In this document: in pieces, positions 48,668 to 63,300 of the stretch
How the letters are laid out: each line of letters opens with the position of its first letter
Position numbering within the stretch: position 1 is the first letter of the stretch
Made by a program: the position numbers and the translations under genes
NCBI GenBank assembly: GCA_964035545.1
Contig: OZ037766.1
Location: 12,409,722-12,473,721 of the forward strand
DNA: 64,000 nucleotides
Reading direction: 5' to 3'
From: Bugula neritina
Taxonomy: Eukaryota > Bryozoa > Gymnolaemata > Cheilostomatida > Bugulidae
Notes under the pieces: generated by a model
Databases searched by the model: none
Told to the model about the DNA's origin: nothing
Seen by the model: only the letters and a program-made list of their open reading frames with translations

Positions 48668-51600
48668 ATGGGCTCAAGTTCGTCTAAAGCTCAAACTAGA
48701 AGTTCTGGCCAACGTGAAAGAGGACGTGGTCGTCTTGGAGATGTTAACAGAAAAGAAAGAAGGGATGAAACCTTTGTTAGTCCGTGGGTGAAATGGCTCA
48801 TGTTTTCATTCAACATGCTTTTTTGGGTTAGTTGCTTTGCTGGTTTTTTTTTTTCATAAATATGCGACACGGCTAGTAAAACATTAAATGTAGAACACAA
48901 GACTAGATTTATTTTAATCATTTACTGATTTAGTGATTTAGTTTTACATTATCATACGCATAGCAGTCACGACAAGCCAATACCCAGTAGCCACATACCA
49001 AATCTCTTTCAGTAGGACTATTATTATGAGTAGCACCTCCACTATTAGTATCACTATGAGTATGTAGGCACAACAATAGCTACAATCATATGCACCTTCA
49101 ATTAAAGCCATTTTATCAAGTCAAAATTCCAACTCCGACAACAATGATAAAAGTCAAGCAGCTATTTGATTTGATTTTACTCCGGCCAGTAAAAATTGGA
49201 TTTGGTAAGAGTCGCATCGAGCAATATAAAGAACAGTGTTGGTTTCAGTTTAAAACTAAAATTTATTTTAGCCAATAACTAGTTTGCCAATGTCAAACAA
49301 CCATTATAATTATAAGAGCTAAATTATTTATGTAATTATAATAATGCTTATATTATAGTTGTAAAGTTATTACTGAGAAATTTAATAATCAGCAATTTAG
49401 TTTGAGTATTTCTTATTAAACTGCTATGAAATCTGTATAGTTTAACGTAGACATCATTCTCTGTTGCTAGTTTAAATATATAAATTGTTTTAATAAGGCT
49501 GCAATGATTTGAAACCAGTAATTATGAAATTAAGCCATAATTTGTAGTGTTTTTTTTTAAAGGAGAAGTTTAAGTTTAAAGAAAAATAATGGCTTCTTTG
49601 GTAATACTGATAGAACCCTACTTCAAATGAACATTTGAACTAAGATGTAGTTGTTAGCATGTGGTGTGGTAAATCATTCATTACTTAAATTATTTTGCAA
49701 CACTGCATTATGAAAAAAAGTTTATTAAAGCTTGACCTAATTTGTTGAATTGGTGTTAGGTGTTGGTTAAATGCGGTTTGCCTATAGCTATTAATAGAGT
49801 TCAATAACGTCTCTTTATTATCATTATGTATAGCTGATGGCTTCTAGTTATTGTAGGAAGCTCATTTCATACACCAGTGATCACATGGAGTAGTCTTAAG
49901 TAGTATCTGTTATTAGTTGAGGAAAATATTTTACCTAACTTTATAACATGCCTATCATTATTATATTAGCATGCTCTTAGCACAATCTTCAATTGGCCCC
50001 TACTATTAGATAAAGCCTAAATTTTATCTCTCATTTAATTTTGTGTTTATTAGGGGCTGTGAAGTTAATGTGACCTAGAGGGTCATTATCGTAATTCTCC
50101 CTCCTTATGTTAAATGGTATATATGTGGCTCTTGTTTTGTTTTAGTTTGTAGATACTTACTAGATAGGTTTGCATAATAAAATGGCAAGATAAAACAGTA
50201 AAGGCATATTCAGATTACTTAGCGAATTTATTTTTATTTATATAGCTGTAACTAATCAAGTTAATGCATTAATGAAGCTCATAATGTTCTATATTGCAGT
50301 AAACAACTTTTAATATAAACAACAACAATAGAGTAGACAACTCTTAACACAAATAACCCAACAACTCTGGTTCAGCTAAAGGGTTCTAAAACAACTCAAC
50401 TTATTGTTAGGAAGTTATCCTGAAATATTTGTTTGATTACTGATTAGCATTAAATGTCAAAGTAAGTTATGTTTTGTAATTATTAATTAAAATTATTTAT
50501 CTATGGCTTTTGAACTGATGAAAAAAGCATCACGCCCAAACACCCAAATTTACTAAAAAAAATTAGGATAAAACATGAAATCAAGCAAAATAAGAAAAGA
50601 AAAACTTGATTATTCAGCGGTATTTGTTAATATTTTACCATTTTGATGCAAGTAAATGTATACACTAGCAGTTAAACTATGAAAAATCGCTAAAAACTAG
50701 GGATATGTAGTGTGTACTAAATTAGGTAAATGACCCTTACTCATAACTTTTGAACTTTCTTCAAGATTTTTTTCTACACTGGTGGATTGATGTGTAGTGG
50801 TGACAATTCCTAAAATAATATAATACTTAAAATGCTCTTTAATGATATATTACCTAGTTTTTATTTTTAATATTCAGCTTGTCTCTAAGCAGGCTGAGAA
50901 AAACGGACAATTTTAAACTTTATTTCACCCAGACAAATTACTTTTTTGTAATAAAACTCATAGTTACTTTTCATGTTCAACATTTCTCCTTTTAATAGTA
51001 TTTTGTGAGCCTTAAAATTAAAAATCTTTATTATTTATATGCATCTTAAAACTGCTCATAAACAGGAGTTGATCATTAACCATTATTTCATTGTTTAATT
51101 TCAGCTCATAAGCTGGGTGCTCATAGCCATTGGAATCTGGGCGTACTTTGCTACTCAGCAGTATAATTCTGGTCCTTCAGACACCAAATCGCTGTTTGAT
51201 GTTCTTTTTGACATATCTCTGTTATTGATCATTTTTGGATCTGTGATCTTTTTACTCGCATTCTTGGGAGCTATAGGATCATTAAGAGAAAATACGTGCT
51301 TACTCAAAACGGTAAGTTCTGTCATTTCATTTTATAGTATACAGATTGCAGTGTCTATTTAAGTCTTGTAGTTGGCATATTTAGTTAATGTGCATTTCAT
51401 AGTGTTTATCAGGATTTTGTGTTTCATTTACAAAGTGATCAAGGATAGACAATTAATTTTAATAATTACATAAGTTAAATCAAAAATTTTAGTTGGATAT
51501 AGTTTCATCTAACTTTTTTGAAATTTAAAACAAAATTAGTCTCATTTAGCTCTTTCAGTTTCATCTTGTTCTCTAATTTATAAGTTGGAGTATGAAAAAT

Positions 51601-54600
51601 TGTCTAATGTTGGAACCATAGTTTAATGTCCAGAGCCTCAGAGACTATAATACTATAAGTTACATTTAATGGTAACAAATTCTATCAATGAGTTTCACAA
51701 AGTTGCATTGACTAAGTGTAGTGGGTAGGTAGGACCTGCATGAAAGGTGGTGATTTGCGATAAAACATTTGAGTAAACATAGTGTGTTAGTTAATGCTTT
51801 TACATTCACTTCTACAATTTGTTGTTTGCAAACATCTACATAAACTTCATTATTTTATTTGCAGTTTGCAGCTTTCCTGATAATAATATTCTTGGCAGAG
51901 GTAGGAATAGTGATTACTGTGTTTGCTCTATCAGGGAAGGTCAGGTTAGAGTTGCAAGATATTCTGAAAGACGAGGCAATTCGAGACTACAGAGATAACA
52001 TCAATACACAGAATATTATTGACTGGTTCCAAGAAACGGTAAGTTAAATATGGATACAGGTAGTATGTATGTAAACATATAAATGTACTGCATATTCTGT
52101 TGTGTTTTATATATTTAGCTAGTGTAGTTGCAGACGTGATCAGGCAGTGCAGACGTTAATTCTAGTAATGCAGCATTTTGAACAAAAATGAGGTCCTATG
52201 ATTGTCTTATGTTTCAGTTTTTATCTTTCTGTTGTATTTAAAAATTTCAAGACAAACTTTCAAACTAAGATTTACAGTCAATATAATTGTTAGCCATTAG
52301 AATGTCTACGAAAGTAAAACATTTTTGTAACATAGCTAGAAGCTAATTCAGCAGTTTCTTAATTTGATTCTAAATGAGAAAACTTTCCTATTATTACACG
52401 CCTTAGCCTCGTTCCCTCAACTCCCTTTTCAATCAACTTCTATTTTGTTATAAACTTTGCTATGAAAATCGTGATAAAGAAATAAATAGTAAACAACAAA
52501 CTTTTCTTATAGGCCATAGTATTGTGATAAGTGTTCTGGTGTGATAATGATGGCGGTGCTTTAAATGAAACCAATTTTGTATGTAGGCTTGACTGAGTCT
52601 TCAAGAAATATGACACTTCCTATAATTTGGCTATTACAATAGTTATTCTAGCTAGTATGAAAAATAGGGGACTGCTTTTACCTTCAAAATGTATAATTTT
52701 GTAATTATTCTTAGTTTGATGTATAACTACACCATTGTGGTGTGGTTCATACCATCAGCCTAATTACAAATGATCAATCCTAAAAATAATTAGTAAGACA
52801 ACATCAAAAATGCATGCTATTAGTCCTAGTAGCTACTAACTTGTTAATGCATGGCTGATCACAATGAGTCAGATTGCACCTGATAGGAAATTAAAATGCA
52901 TGTTGATCATTCAATCAATGTTCAACCCCACATCACTGAAGAAGCATTCATATAAAACTAACATAAGCTTAAGTTTTTTTTTCTGTAAATCAAGAAGTTG
53001 TTGCTTGCTTGAAACTGTTGTATCTCTATTAAAAGTAGTTACACTATATTATAAGGGCCTAAAACTTATTAATTGTAGTAACGTGTTTTTTTCATGAACT
53101 TTATTCTGTTTTATTGGAAATTCATTAGGCTACACTTTTTAAAAAGAAGGTACTGTACTCAATAGAAGTGATTTCCCTTAAAGTTTCTGAATTTATTACA
53201 ATGTTGTTGCTGGCTTGTAGTTTAAGTGTTGTGGTGTGGGTTCCACCGGATATAAAGTATGGGAGGAGAATAAGTATTTCAACTGCTCCAGTCAAGGATT
53301 TGAGGCTTGCTCTGTGCCATACTCGTGCTGTATAGACCCCTACACATTCGACTCTGAGGTGGCCAACACTCGGTGTGGAGCTGGTGTTCTAGAAGACACA
53401 GTATCGGTGAGTTGTCCTCCCACAATAATAAGTAAATTGTAGTAAAGTTTCACTGAAGCATTCCTTGTGGTGCTCAACTTTGAAACAATCTGTTTCTCTA
53501 TAATGTGGTAGTTTACAATCTTATCCTAATATACTCTGGACTTGAATTTCTTTCACTTCTCAACTAAAAGCAACTACTTCTACATTATAGATTACTCTGT
53601 TTGTGAGAGATAGATGACTGCCTCAGCGCTTTTGTTTGTTGTGATCATGTTATTGTTGCAATTATTTGCACCTGAAGTTTAGAAGGGTTGATAATGAAAA
53701 ATGATTTTTTAATGTTTAACTAGTCATAATCTAGATGTGTAGAAGTTTGCATTCTTTACAGCACTGGATAGTGATAAACTTAAACAGGCTTTTACACATT
53801 TCCAACGATGATTTTATTAGTTAGTTTTGCTGGCAGTTAATTTCACAAAACAATGATGAAATAGGCACTATCTGTGTCAGGAAAATATTTTGGGCCAAGT
53901 AGGAAATTTAAGCCTTAAACTGATATTATTTTGGTCACTTTAACATGCATTTTCAAATTAACCTAACCCGTCATGATGAATATGTGTACTTTCTTTCTGA
54001 AATTGATTTGCCGGCAAGTGTTATAAAACTATTGAACTTGTTTACAGCAAGCCGAAGCAGCTGCCATTATACACACTAATGGCTGTGTAGACGCTGCTAT
54101 TCAGACTGCTAAAGACAACATGTTTTTAATTGGAGGTATTGGCGTTGGCATTGTTATACCACAGGTAAGCTCATTTACTTGTGCAGAAGATGGTGCAAAT
54201 AATTTCTCAGGTGTCTTAAATAGTTTTTGTTGTTGTCGAGTATCAAGTAGCTTTATACATTTTGTTGTTTTGATTATTTTATTACAGTGTTTTGGGAAAT
54301 ACTGTTTGAAGAAATATTGCAATAGTTTTGAAAATAATGCTCTTTGAAAAGGGTTGAGATTTAATTTCCAAGTTTTGTCAGCTTTTGTTTATATATATGT
54401 ATACGCTGATGTCTATTAAGTGATATAGCCAGTCTCTTTTTATGGTTGATCAAATGGCATCAGAATAATGCCTAGCTGAAATAAATTTATAAAAAAGTGC
54501 TACACAACATAAATTAGTCTTTTGTGTTACATCATGAGCTTCTCTTTCGGCATTTTTGCAGATTGCAGAATGAGTTTGTGTGTGTTTTCATGTAGTACGT

Positions 54601-54716
54601 TGCATTTTTTCTATGTTCTCATATTTTATGCTACTGTTTTACAGCTTTTGGGAATACTGTTGGCAAAAATACTATGGAGTCAAATAGAGGATCAAAAAGC
54701 TCGTTGGGGGGCATAA
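48668..54716 (+). CDS. tetraspanin, eight-cysteine (TSPANC8) type, copy B, with myristoylation-like N-terminus
   Basis: Six phase-0 exons: 48668-48826, 51105-51311, 51865-52038, 53221-53406, 54048-54164 and 54645-54716, for 304 residues. The intron positions match copy A exactly. The protein has four TM segments, the loop [12 protein letters not shown], and a large extracellular loop with FKCCG, FNC, EAC, YSCC, TRC and NGC (eight cysteines). It differs from copy A by a 26-residue-longer, Arg/Ser-rich cytosolic N-terminus that starts MGSSSSK. That fits the N-myristoylation consensus (Gly2, Ser6, basic residue 7) and resembles the Src start. Introns are larger than in copy A. The role is inferred as ADAM10 partner or scaffold, as for other TSPANC8 proteins. 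Confidence 0.93.
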
Positions 54717-54727
54717 CTCCCGACTAA

Positions 54728-54733
54728 AATAAA
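54728..54733 (+). terminator. poly(A) signal of tetraspanin copy B
   Basis: AATAAA lies 12 nt after the TAA of copy B. The 3' UTR would be very short, under about 50 nt, if this site is used; no transcript evidence is available here. Confidence 0.5.
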
Positions 54734-54739
54734 GTATAC

Positions 54740-56059
54740 ATACTTACCTAAACTTGCATCGTTTTTATATCTTTTTCCTGTCTACAGAAACAAATTATAT
54801 TACATATTGCATTACATTGAAGTTCATTTTATAGTGTTTTGTAATTATTTTTAAGTTTATAGTATTTTTACTTTAGCATTTCCTAATTATCTCCACTTCA
54901 TATTTATTTAGTACTTACTTCAATGAATTCTGGCGTTTTTGAAAAGTGTATTAACTTTATTTCTAGGTGCATACTGTTGATCTATCATGTAAGTGTGTTA
55001 TAAGATGTTTATCATTCTTATTTTACAATAAATTCAACTTATTTACTATGCCACCAATACAATAAAAAGATTATATTATAAGCCTAATTTTATGATGTTC
55101 TAATATTAATAGCACTATTGAACTATTGAGTGCATTGTCAGCTCTGTCTGATAGCTGCAAACAAAATTTCACATTCTTCATTAGAGGTGCAAATATTGCT
55201 TTATTGTTTAAAGTTGACATTTGATTTAGTTTGCAGTAAATATAGTGCACATGTATTACAAAAGCTGAAAGCATAATATAACTACTAATATTACAATGTA
55301 TAAACATGCTATCATTAATTGAACTTCCAAAATATTTGTGGCCATAAAAATTAGTTTTGTGTTTTCAGAGCTGTCTGTAGTTATGTAAAAAATAACACCA
55401 TTTATTTAAAAGTTTTACATATTTATAAAAGATATCTTTTATTTATTTAATAAATAAACTTTTTATACATAGATGTTCATCATTGTATCCAAAACTTACC
55501 ATGAACTACAACTTCCATTAACACGATGCTAAGCTGTAGGTATGAAAAAATGAAACTCTCTATTATCAATTATGTTATTTAGAGTTTAGCTTTAATTTAA
55601 ACTTTATAATTGTTGAAACAAATAAGAATTTTAAAAGTTACTTATAGCAATGAGAAGGACTAACAGGCTTTTTATCGTCTACTAAATTAACTACAGAGTT
55701 GTCTTTTCGTAAACAACTAGTATCGATTCTATAATTATATCCTCGACTTCGTACCTGTGCTCAGTGAGTCCGCTTTAGTAGTTGCATGTACGATTGGCAA
55801 TTATAAAATGTACAAATGCATATTAATTCACTTTTACCTGCGAGGTCTATATTTTGCGCTGCATCTCTAAGAAATCCGTGTCATCACTCATAGTTATGGA
55901 CTATCAAGTCTGATAGGCTACATACTGTTGTGATTTTGTGGATTATAAGAATAGACTAGTAGTCTGCATGCCAGTTATTGTGAGAGAAATAAAGAGTCTT
56001 GATTAAAATGAATCTATGAGTATTTATTTCTTCTGACTGCTTCGAGCTCCAGTACAAGA
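54740..56059. other. intergenic region downstream of the tetraspanins
   Basis: No exon or family similarity is seen on either strand. AT-rich, with possible repeat-derived sequence from about 55740 onward leading into the GC-rich inverted repeat. Confidence 0.45.
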
Positions 56060-56250
56060 ATTAATTAACTTTGAAAAGCTTCGCACTTATATAGGGGGGA
56101 ATTCCCGCCACTAATGAGGGGCCGAAACTCGTGCGAACGTCGGGGTTCCGCCGACCGACATCGGAGGGAGTACTGCCCAATCTCGGGCAGGTCCCTCCGA
56201 CATCGTGTCTTCGGTCTCCGACTTCGCACGAGTCTCGGCTTACATATAAT
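56060..56250. repeat. GC-rich inverted repeat in AT-rich intergenic DNA
   Basis: ACTCGTGCGAA...GTCGG...CATCGGAGGGA on the left is answered by TCCCTCCGACATCG...CCGACTTCGCACGAGT on the right around a GCCC/GGGC centre near 56177-56190. The strong base change against the flanks, a TATATAGGGGGG just upstream and an AATAAAGAGTC segment at about 55990 suggest part of a transposon, possibly an LTR. The ends could not be defined. Confidence 0.6.
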
Positions 56251-57571
56251 AAAAAGAAAACGAGTGCGAGGGAATACAACTCACAAAAACTATTACAGTA
56301 AACAACAAAAATAATAGGAAGGGCAATTCACAATCATTACGCTATTTACTACACTAAGCTTAGTTATAATTACAATATTTGAGGCATTAGAAAGCTACGC
56401 AAGGAGCTTAGCTATAATTACAGCATTTACAGTATTTACAAAGTTACGCTAAGTCCATTATAATAGTGACGCGATATAATTACTAGAGCGTTAAAATCCA
56501 TTACAATACTATTACAATTCTATCTCACAATTGTAACTATTGACTCATAGCTATACAGCACATAGATATATAATAGTTGAAATTTAAGGTAGGGAATAGT
56601 CCAGCAAAACTCGTTGACTGATGAAGTTGCAAGGAGTAAGATCAACATAAACAACTGCAAGTGTGAGTGTGATACTCATACTCATACTGAGTTTGATACT
56701 GATAGCTGGTTTAACTTTATTTTAACTTTAAGTTTATTATACTCACACTGTGACTGAGCCGCATTCGTAATTCGTCACACTTCTACACATTACCGGGATA
56801 CCGACAGTCGTAGAGCTTAGTGGTCATTACAATTAACATTATACTTATAGGAAAACTAAATGAAAAGTTAAAGTAATCATGTTATTTGTTATAATGATTA
56901 AATACTAGCATTGTCATTGTGATTTTTATCGTTGCGATGCCAATGATTAGTGCTATAAAGATATAATTAATTATTATTGATATTATTCGTATCACTATCA
57001 GTATCTACTTTTGGCATCTTGATCTTTTGTCAGTGATCAGTAACTATCATTGTATAAGGGCAAAGTTTAAATATTCTGACTAAAACCGAACCAAAAGACG
57101 ACCAAGCCTCATTTCTAGAGAATAAGAGTATACCTAGAGTTAGTCAGATTTAGTATAGGACGTTTCCAAAAGTAACTTACTCACCTAAAGCTTAACTCTG
57201 AGCCAGCAGTGACAGTAAACGGTATTTTAAGTTGCCAGTCGTACTACAAGTACATTTGTTTCAGTTTGTGGTTAGACTTGGCATAAACGTATTTAATCTC
57301 CAACAGTCACAGTGAGACGTAGTGGAACATAATTTAACAAGTAAATTTAGTTGTTCAGCTGATCTTCACTTGAATTGATCCTGACTACCATTCGTTGACT
57401 CATAGCCTCTTGAGTTGTTACCGAGAATATTACTATTAGAATAAATATATATAGGATCGGCACCAGGATTTTAATTTGACAATAGAGACTAGTCTTAATA
57501 TCAAATTGAGATTCGTAGTTTTCTCTGGCATATAATTACTCAATGATTGAGCAACTACTAGAATCTACAGA
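56251..57571. other. upstream region of the SPCA gene
   Basis: AT-rich, with cryptic ACTC/GAGT low complexity at about 56650-56770 and 56920-57020. The SPCA promoter and 5' UTR should lie close to 57572, but no TATA box or initiator can be assigned with confidence. Confidence 0.4.
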
Positions 57572-60226
57572 ATGATCGTGATGTCTGGGTTTTCATGCGC
57601 CAAAGCTTGTCTACTTTCCGTTCAAGAAGTAGAAGAAGCTTTGGAAACTAATACTAATCAAGGACTTGCTCATGATGAGGTATGCTTAAAACAATTTAAA
57701 CTACTTACAAAATAATCATTGATTCTATCTTATGATAATGAAATGCTGAAGTGGCAAGCATTATTTTCTGGTGACTAGGGTATTGTTTGTTTGTTTTTAT
57801 AACTAGAATTATAAGCATTGTTTTAGTTAGAATTGTAAGCTTGCTTTAGTAAAATATAACTAAATTGTTAAAATTAATTGCAAAAAAATGTATAAAAAGC
57901 AGCTGATATGATGGTCAGAAGAGGAATATATAGCGAAGTAATAAATTATGCCCCCTTGAAAAGTAGGATTATTTTAAATTTAAGATTGTTTCAATTTTTC
58001 TGAACTTCTACCACACTACTTTTTGGCTTGATACAGTTTCAAAGCACTAAAATCAAGATGCTGAGTTTTATGGCTAAAATAAGGAACAGAACATGAAAAT
58101 TTGCTCATTTTAAAATGTGTATGGAAAATTTTTCTTTGATTCAGTGTTTATAATTCTATAAATTGCAGGATGTTTTTATGGCAGGCCTGTAGAAACAGCT
58201 GTTACCTACTTACTTAACACTCTTTGCACAATTGTATGTCGTGGCAGTGTTCTGTGCATTCTAGGCAATTGCTGACTTGATATTTTTGCATTTTCTATAA
58301 ATTTAGCAACTTATCTCAGCAAGCCAACTGCTGCATTGATATAACAAATTTGTCAATAAGACTCATTTACTGCATATCATGTAATTATTGCATAGTAAGG
58401 TAAAACTTTTAAAGTTGTGGAGTAGTTTAATATTTGTAACACTTCATGATACTAGTCTTGTTGCTACCAAAATTGTATCTTTGGGTGAGGTGAGGGAATG
58501 GAGTGGGTGATGTGCCTTTCTACTCCCTAATAATAGAATTCTATTCTGTGACATCCCAGACTTCAATAAGCTAGCATGCTGGTACCAGCAACCATTGGCC
58601 AGCTCTTAACGTGTACTAGAATGTACGAAGAAAACCTTTCACTAGAAATACATTATACCCATATAGAGTTAATTATATAATATACACACAACACACACAC
58701 ACACACACACACACCCCACACACCCCACACACCCCACACACTCCACACACTCCACACCACCACCAATGCACACACACACACACGGATGCACACACACATA
58801 TACGCACCTTTCACTAGAAATACATTATACCCATATAGAGTTAATTATATAATATACACACAACACACACACCCCACACACCCCACACACTCCACACCAC
58901 CACCAATGCACACACACACACACGGATGCACACACACATATACGCACGCACGCAGCCACGCGAGCATAATTTCCAGGTCTAGTAATGATTTGTATGCTTA
59001 TCGTTGTAGGTAAAGAGAAGACAAACTAATCATGGGCACAATGAATTTACAATCGAAGAAGACACGTCATTATTTAGAAAATATTTGGAACAGTTTAAAG
59101 AGCCAATGATATTGCTGCTGTTGGCATCAGCTGTAGTATCTATGTTCATGAAACAGTTTGATGATGCACTGAGTATAACTGTAGCTATACTTATCGTAGT
59201 TACTGTGGCCTTCATACAAGAGTATAGGTTAGTATTTGCTGCATTGAATAAAACTTGTGGTCTTACTTTGGTTGTAAAATGTTCAGAAACATTGTAGTAA
59301 AGTTTTCACTTAGAACTTTGATAGCAGATTTTCAGTTATCTAGTTTTTGTAACTTATCAATGAGCTTATTAACATAGAAAGAAATTCCTGGCTCCTGTTT
59401 TAAACGCAAAATTCATGTTAAGAACAAACTTACTTCATAAAAGGGGTAATTTGTAGCGCCTTCAAATATATTTAGTTTACTCAAGTTTGGTAGAATCATC
59501 AAAAATATTTAGCTAAAAGACACGATGCATTAAATTATTATTTGCAGCTAAATTTTAGCCTGTAGAATAGAAAGTTTGTGTGCTTGTGATGTAGGCCAAT
59601 CTCAATTCCCATATATATTCTTCCGCTGAGAAACATAATACTTTAATCAATTACCAACAGACTTTTTATCAACTGTATATTTCATTCTCTATTTCCGGCT
59701 ACTGATACCTTATTTTCCAGTCTTGGAAAAAAGTAAAAAAGTGCTGCAGATTTACCACTATATTTTTCAATGTTACTAGTTTTTTCTTCAAAACTTAGGT
59801 TGACGCAGGAATGTTTATACCTTGTTATCTACTAGTTTCCTGGAATAATAAATTATTAAACCTTTGTTGCTTTGTGGTATTGAGCATTTTGTGCCCAAAT
59901 GATCATCTATATCGTATTAGGCACTACTTACACAGCTCAAATATGGTCAGAATTAGCTTATTGTGTATACCCAGCATTTCACCCATCTCCCCGGAGAATA
60001 TTACCATTGTTTATAGTTTTCTCTTTAGAAATATTTTCGTATAGTGTAGAGGCAACTTCGTATATTCTTCTGCATCAATTACCTCTGTCACTTCAAAGAA
60101 TTACCTCTGTTCGCACGTGATTTCTATAAATAGGTGTATAGTCGACTTTACTACAGCTCTCATACGGGCTGAAATGAAATTTAAAACTATTCTTGCTGTG
60201 GTATTTTTTCTTTGATAAATAAGCTT

Positions 60227-60307
<81 letters not shown>

Positions 60308-63300
60308 TATATATATATATATATATAAAACTGTATCTCTGAAGTGTCAAAAGCAAATACATATCTCTATAAAAGTGCTGGAAGATATTTTCTTAGATCC
60401 ACTCTCGCCAACATCAATTCAGTCAAATTTCCTCTTTCATAGTCATTAAATTCTTTTATAACTTTTCTACTGGGTGTCGTTTCCTACCTTAATGTGTTTG
60501 TGTGTAGCATTTTGTGCTTGTAGGTTACTGGAAAGATAGTTTCAATCACATCTCGGGGTTAAAAACTGTTACAATTCATCGGACATGAGTAATAGTGTAT
60601 ATATAACTTAAAAGCTTGCGAGAAAGTTAAGGGTAGGCTCTAGGCTATGAAATGCAACCATCAACGATAAGCATTGGTGTTGCTAATGTTTGAGAAGGTT
60701 TCGTACCACCCCAACTTTTGGAAGGTTTCATTTTATGAACTCATCTTTGTTGCAAGGCTATCATTACAGTGTCTGCATTTTCTGTGTAGTTTCATAGGTT
60801 TTGTAACACAAGTTGCTGGGCATACTATGGCTACCTTTCTCTACCATAATCAATAATGTTTCATGTAAATGAATGGATGAATAATTTACTTGAAACATTC
60901 AATCAAAAACTCTATAAATGTTTTTCTAAAATTATTGATTTACTATTTGCAGATCAGAGAAATCCCTTCAAGAGCTGAAGAAGTTGGTGCCACCAAAATG
61001 TCACTGTTTGAGGGAGGGAGTTATGGAGACATTTCTGGCGAGAGAGCTGGTGCCTGGAGATATTGTTACAGTCAGCACCGGTGATCGGGTGCCGGCGGAT
61101 GTTCGATTTTTTGAGGTGAACCATGTGCAATGTAGAATGTTTTCCTATATTATGTAAAAAATAGTCGTGCATTATTTACAGTAAGTGCTGGACTCAAAGT
61201 TACTTGAGCACACTCGCTGTGGTGTTGGTACATGTTCAATATTTCACTGAAGAAATTTGTTTCAAAAAATCAGTTCATTGTTGTACTTCTGTGTAATATG
61301 ATATTATTGTTGATTAAACCCCGTAATTGTGAGTAAGGTAGGATGCATGATCAGCTCAGTTACACCCCTTAATATTCTTTTACGTTAAGAAATTTGTATT
61401 GAATAGTGTATGTGTAGTGTATATAGCAGAACAGTGTACATGCATGTTAAGCAAAGGCTGCTTTTTCCCTCAACGATAAATGTTGGTAAAATGACATTGG
61501 CTACAACAAATCCCACAATTTGTCAACAATGAATATGTATAATAACACAACTACAATACCTAGATTGATTCGCCGACTTATATAGAGAGAAGAGTGATTA
61601 GTATTATATTCTGCGGAACTGAGGCTCGTAATCTATTGTTGTGTAATTATGGTGCTTCACTAATGAATAACCCACTTCACTATATTACTGGTAACTCTGG
61701 TTTTCCAACAGTTTAGCATTGAATTATCATCAAATCAGATAACAGAATATTGGGAATTTAGTTACATACACTATCAGTAACTTATACGAGATACTTTATC
61801 GTGAGAAATTAATCCAAGCATATACCTGACTTCTCCTTCTCTCAATATGTTGATATAATATCTGCTTACTAACCTTTCTAGGAAATGATAAAACCAGCTG
61901 TAAAAATGTTAGTTGCTAAGTTAATAAACATGGAGTGGGAAAAAATAACCATCAAAACTGTAATGTGGATATGAACCAGCATCAACCCTGGTGATATTCT
62001 GCAGAAACTGGCAGAAATAACAGTCTCTTTTTATTCAAAATAAGGCTTAAGATTCTTGTAGTATTTTTTATTAACAGCAGAGAAAATAGTTGTAGTATTT
62101 TGAAGTTGTCATCTCCTTATGTTTTCGGATTTAGAATATCTGATTGACCAAAGCTTTTCATGTCAATAGTATGCTCGTATCCTCGTTAAAGTTTCACAAC
62201 TGGGCTTCAGTGTGTTTTGAGTTGCATTCAAAATAGTTGTATAAGCGCATGCCTTGTACTCCTCATTTATTTTTCTCCATCATTAATTACTGTTACAAGT
62301 GCAGTTACTATTTTTCAGAAGTATATATGATAATTATATGATTTATTAGTTGAAGGTGCTATTAGTTTTAATTTGTTAATTAATTGAATGTCATTTATCT
62401 GTTTGCTAATTTGCTATTTGTTATTGCCGTCTATTTAGAGATAATTTGTGAGTTAGGAGAAATAATTATGCAAGTCATTTCCACAATGAACTATAATTAC
62501 TTCCAATACCTGTACCAGTTTGCTGTATGATGCAGGAGAAGGGAGGAAGCCTTGTCATAACTGATTGATTCGCAGGTTAAAATGTCACACGTGACATGTG
62601 CATGAAAGTGCTTCTAGTTTGTAAGGCCTAGTTGAGCAGGAAGAATATGGCGTTACCAATATTACTATAGGAGTTTAAGCAGATGCTGTGTATGATCTAG
62701 TCGTTCCCTAAAAGTTAAAACCCTAACTATGTTGAGATCTACACCAGCCTTCTTTTTGCTTAGTGCATGGTGGGTTTAAGATTTGTCTGTTCTTGATATT
62801 TAGGCTGTGGAACTTAGCATAGACGAGTCTAGTTTGACTGGTGAAGAGGTACCAGCCCGTAAATCAACTGAGGTGTGTGAGACCAGCACTCACATATCTG
62901 ACCGCCACAATGTTGGCTATATGGGGTCTCTAGTAAGATGTGGCAGTGGGCGTGGCATAGTTGTAGCCACGGGAGAAAACTCCGAGTTTGGAGAAATATT
63001 CAAAGTAAGTAATGTGCTGATAACTAGAAATTAGTGGCTGTTTAAGATTGTAAACCATTATGAGCTAGTCACTCTAAGCATATGGGATATAAAGTAACTT
63101 ATTTTCCTACTGACTTTGTGTTGTAAGGTGATTTGCATCATAATTACTATAATTTATTTGTGTGGTGTGCAATGTATTATCTTACAGCAAAAGTGTTGCG
63201 CTATAATTATGTTTCTTGGCCTATTGATATCATAATTGCCTACCCTTTGTAAAGAGCAGACAACTTTCATTATGTATAAATTATATTTGTACTATGCTTG

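Noticed and set aside
60093-60362. Ile/Tyr repeat protein frame
   Set aside because: Translation of the TA microsatellite.
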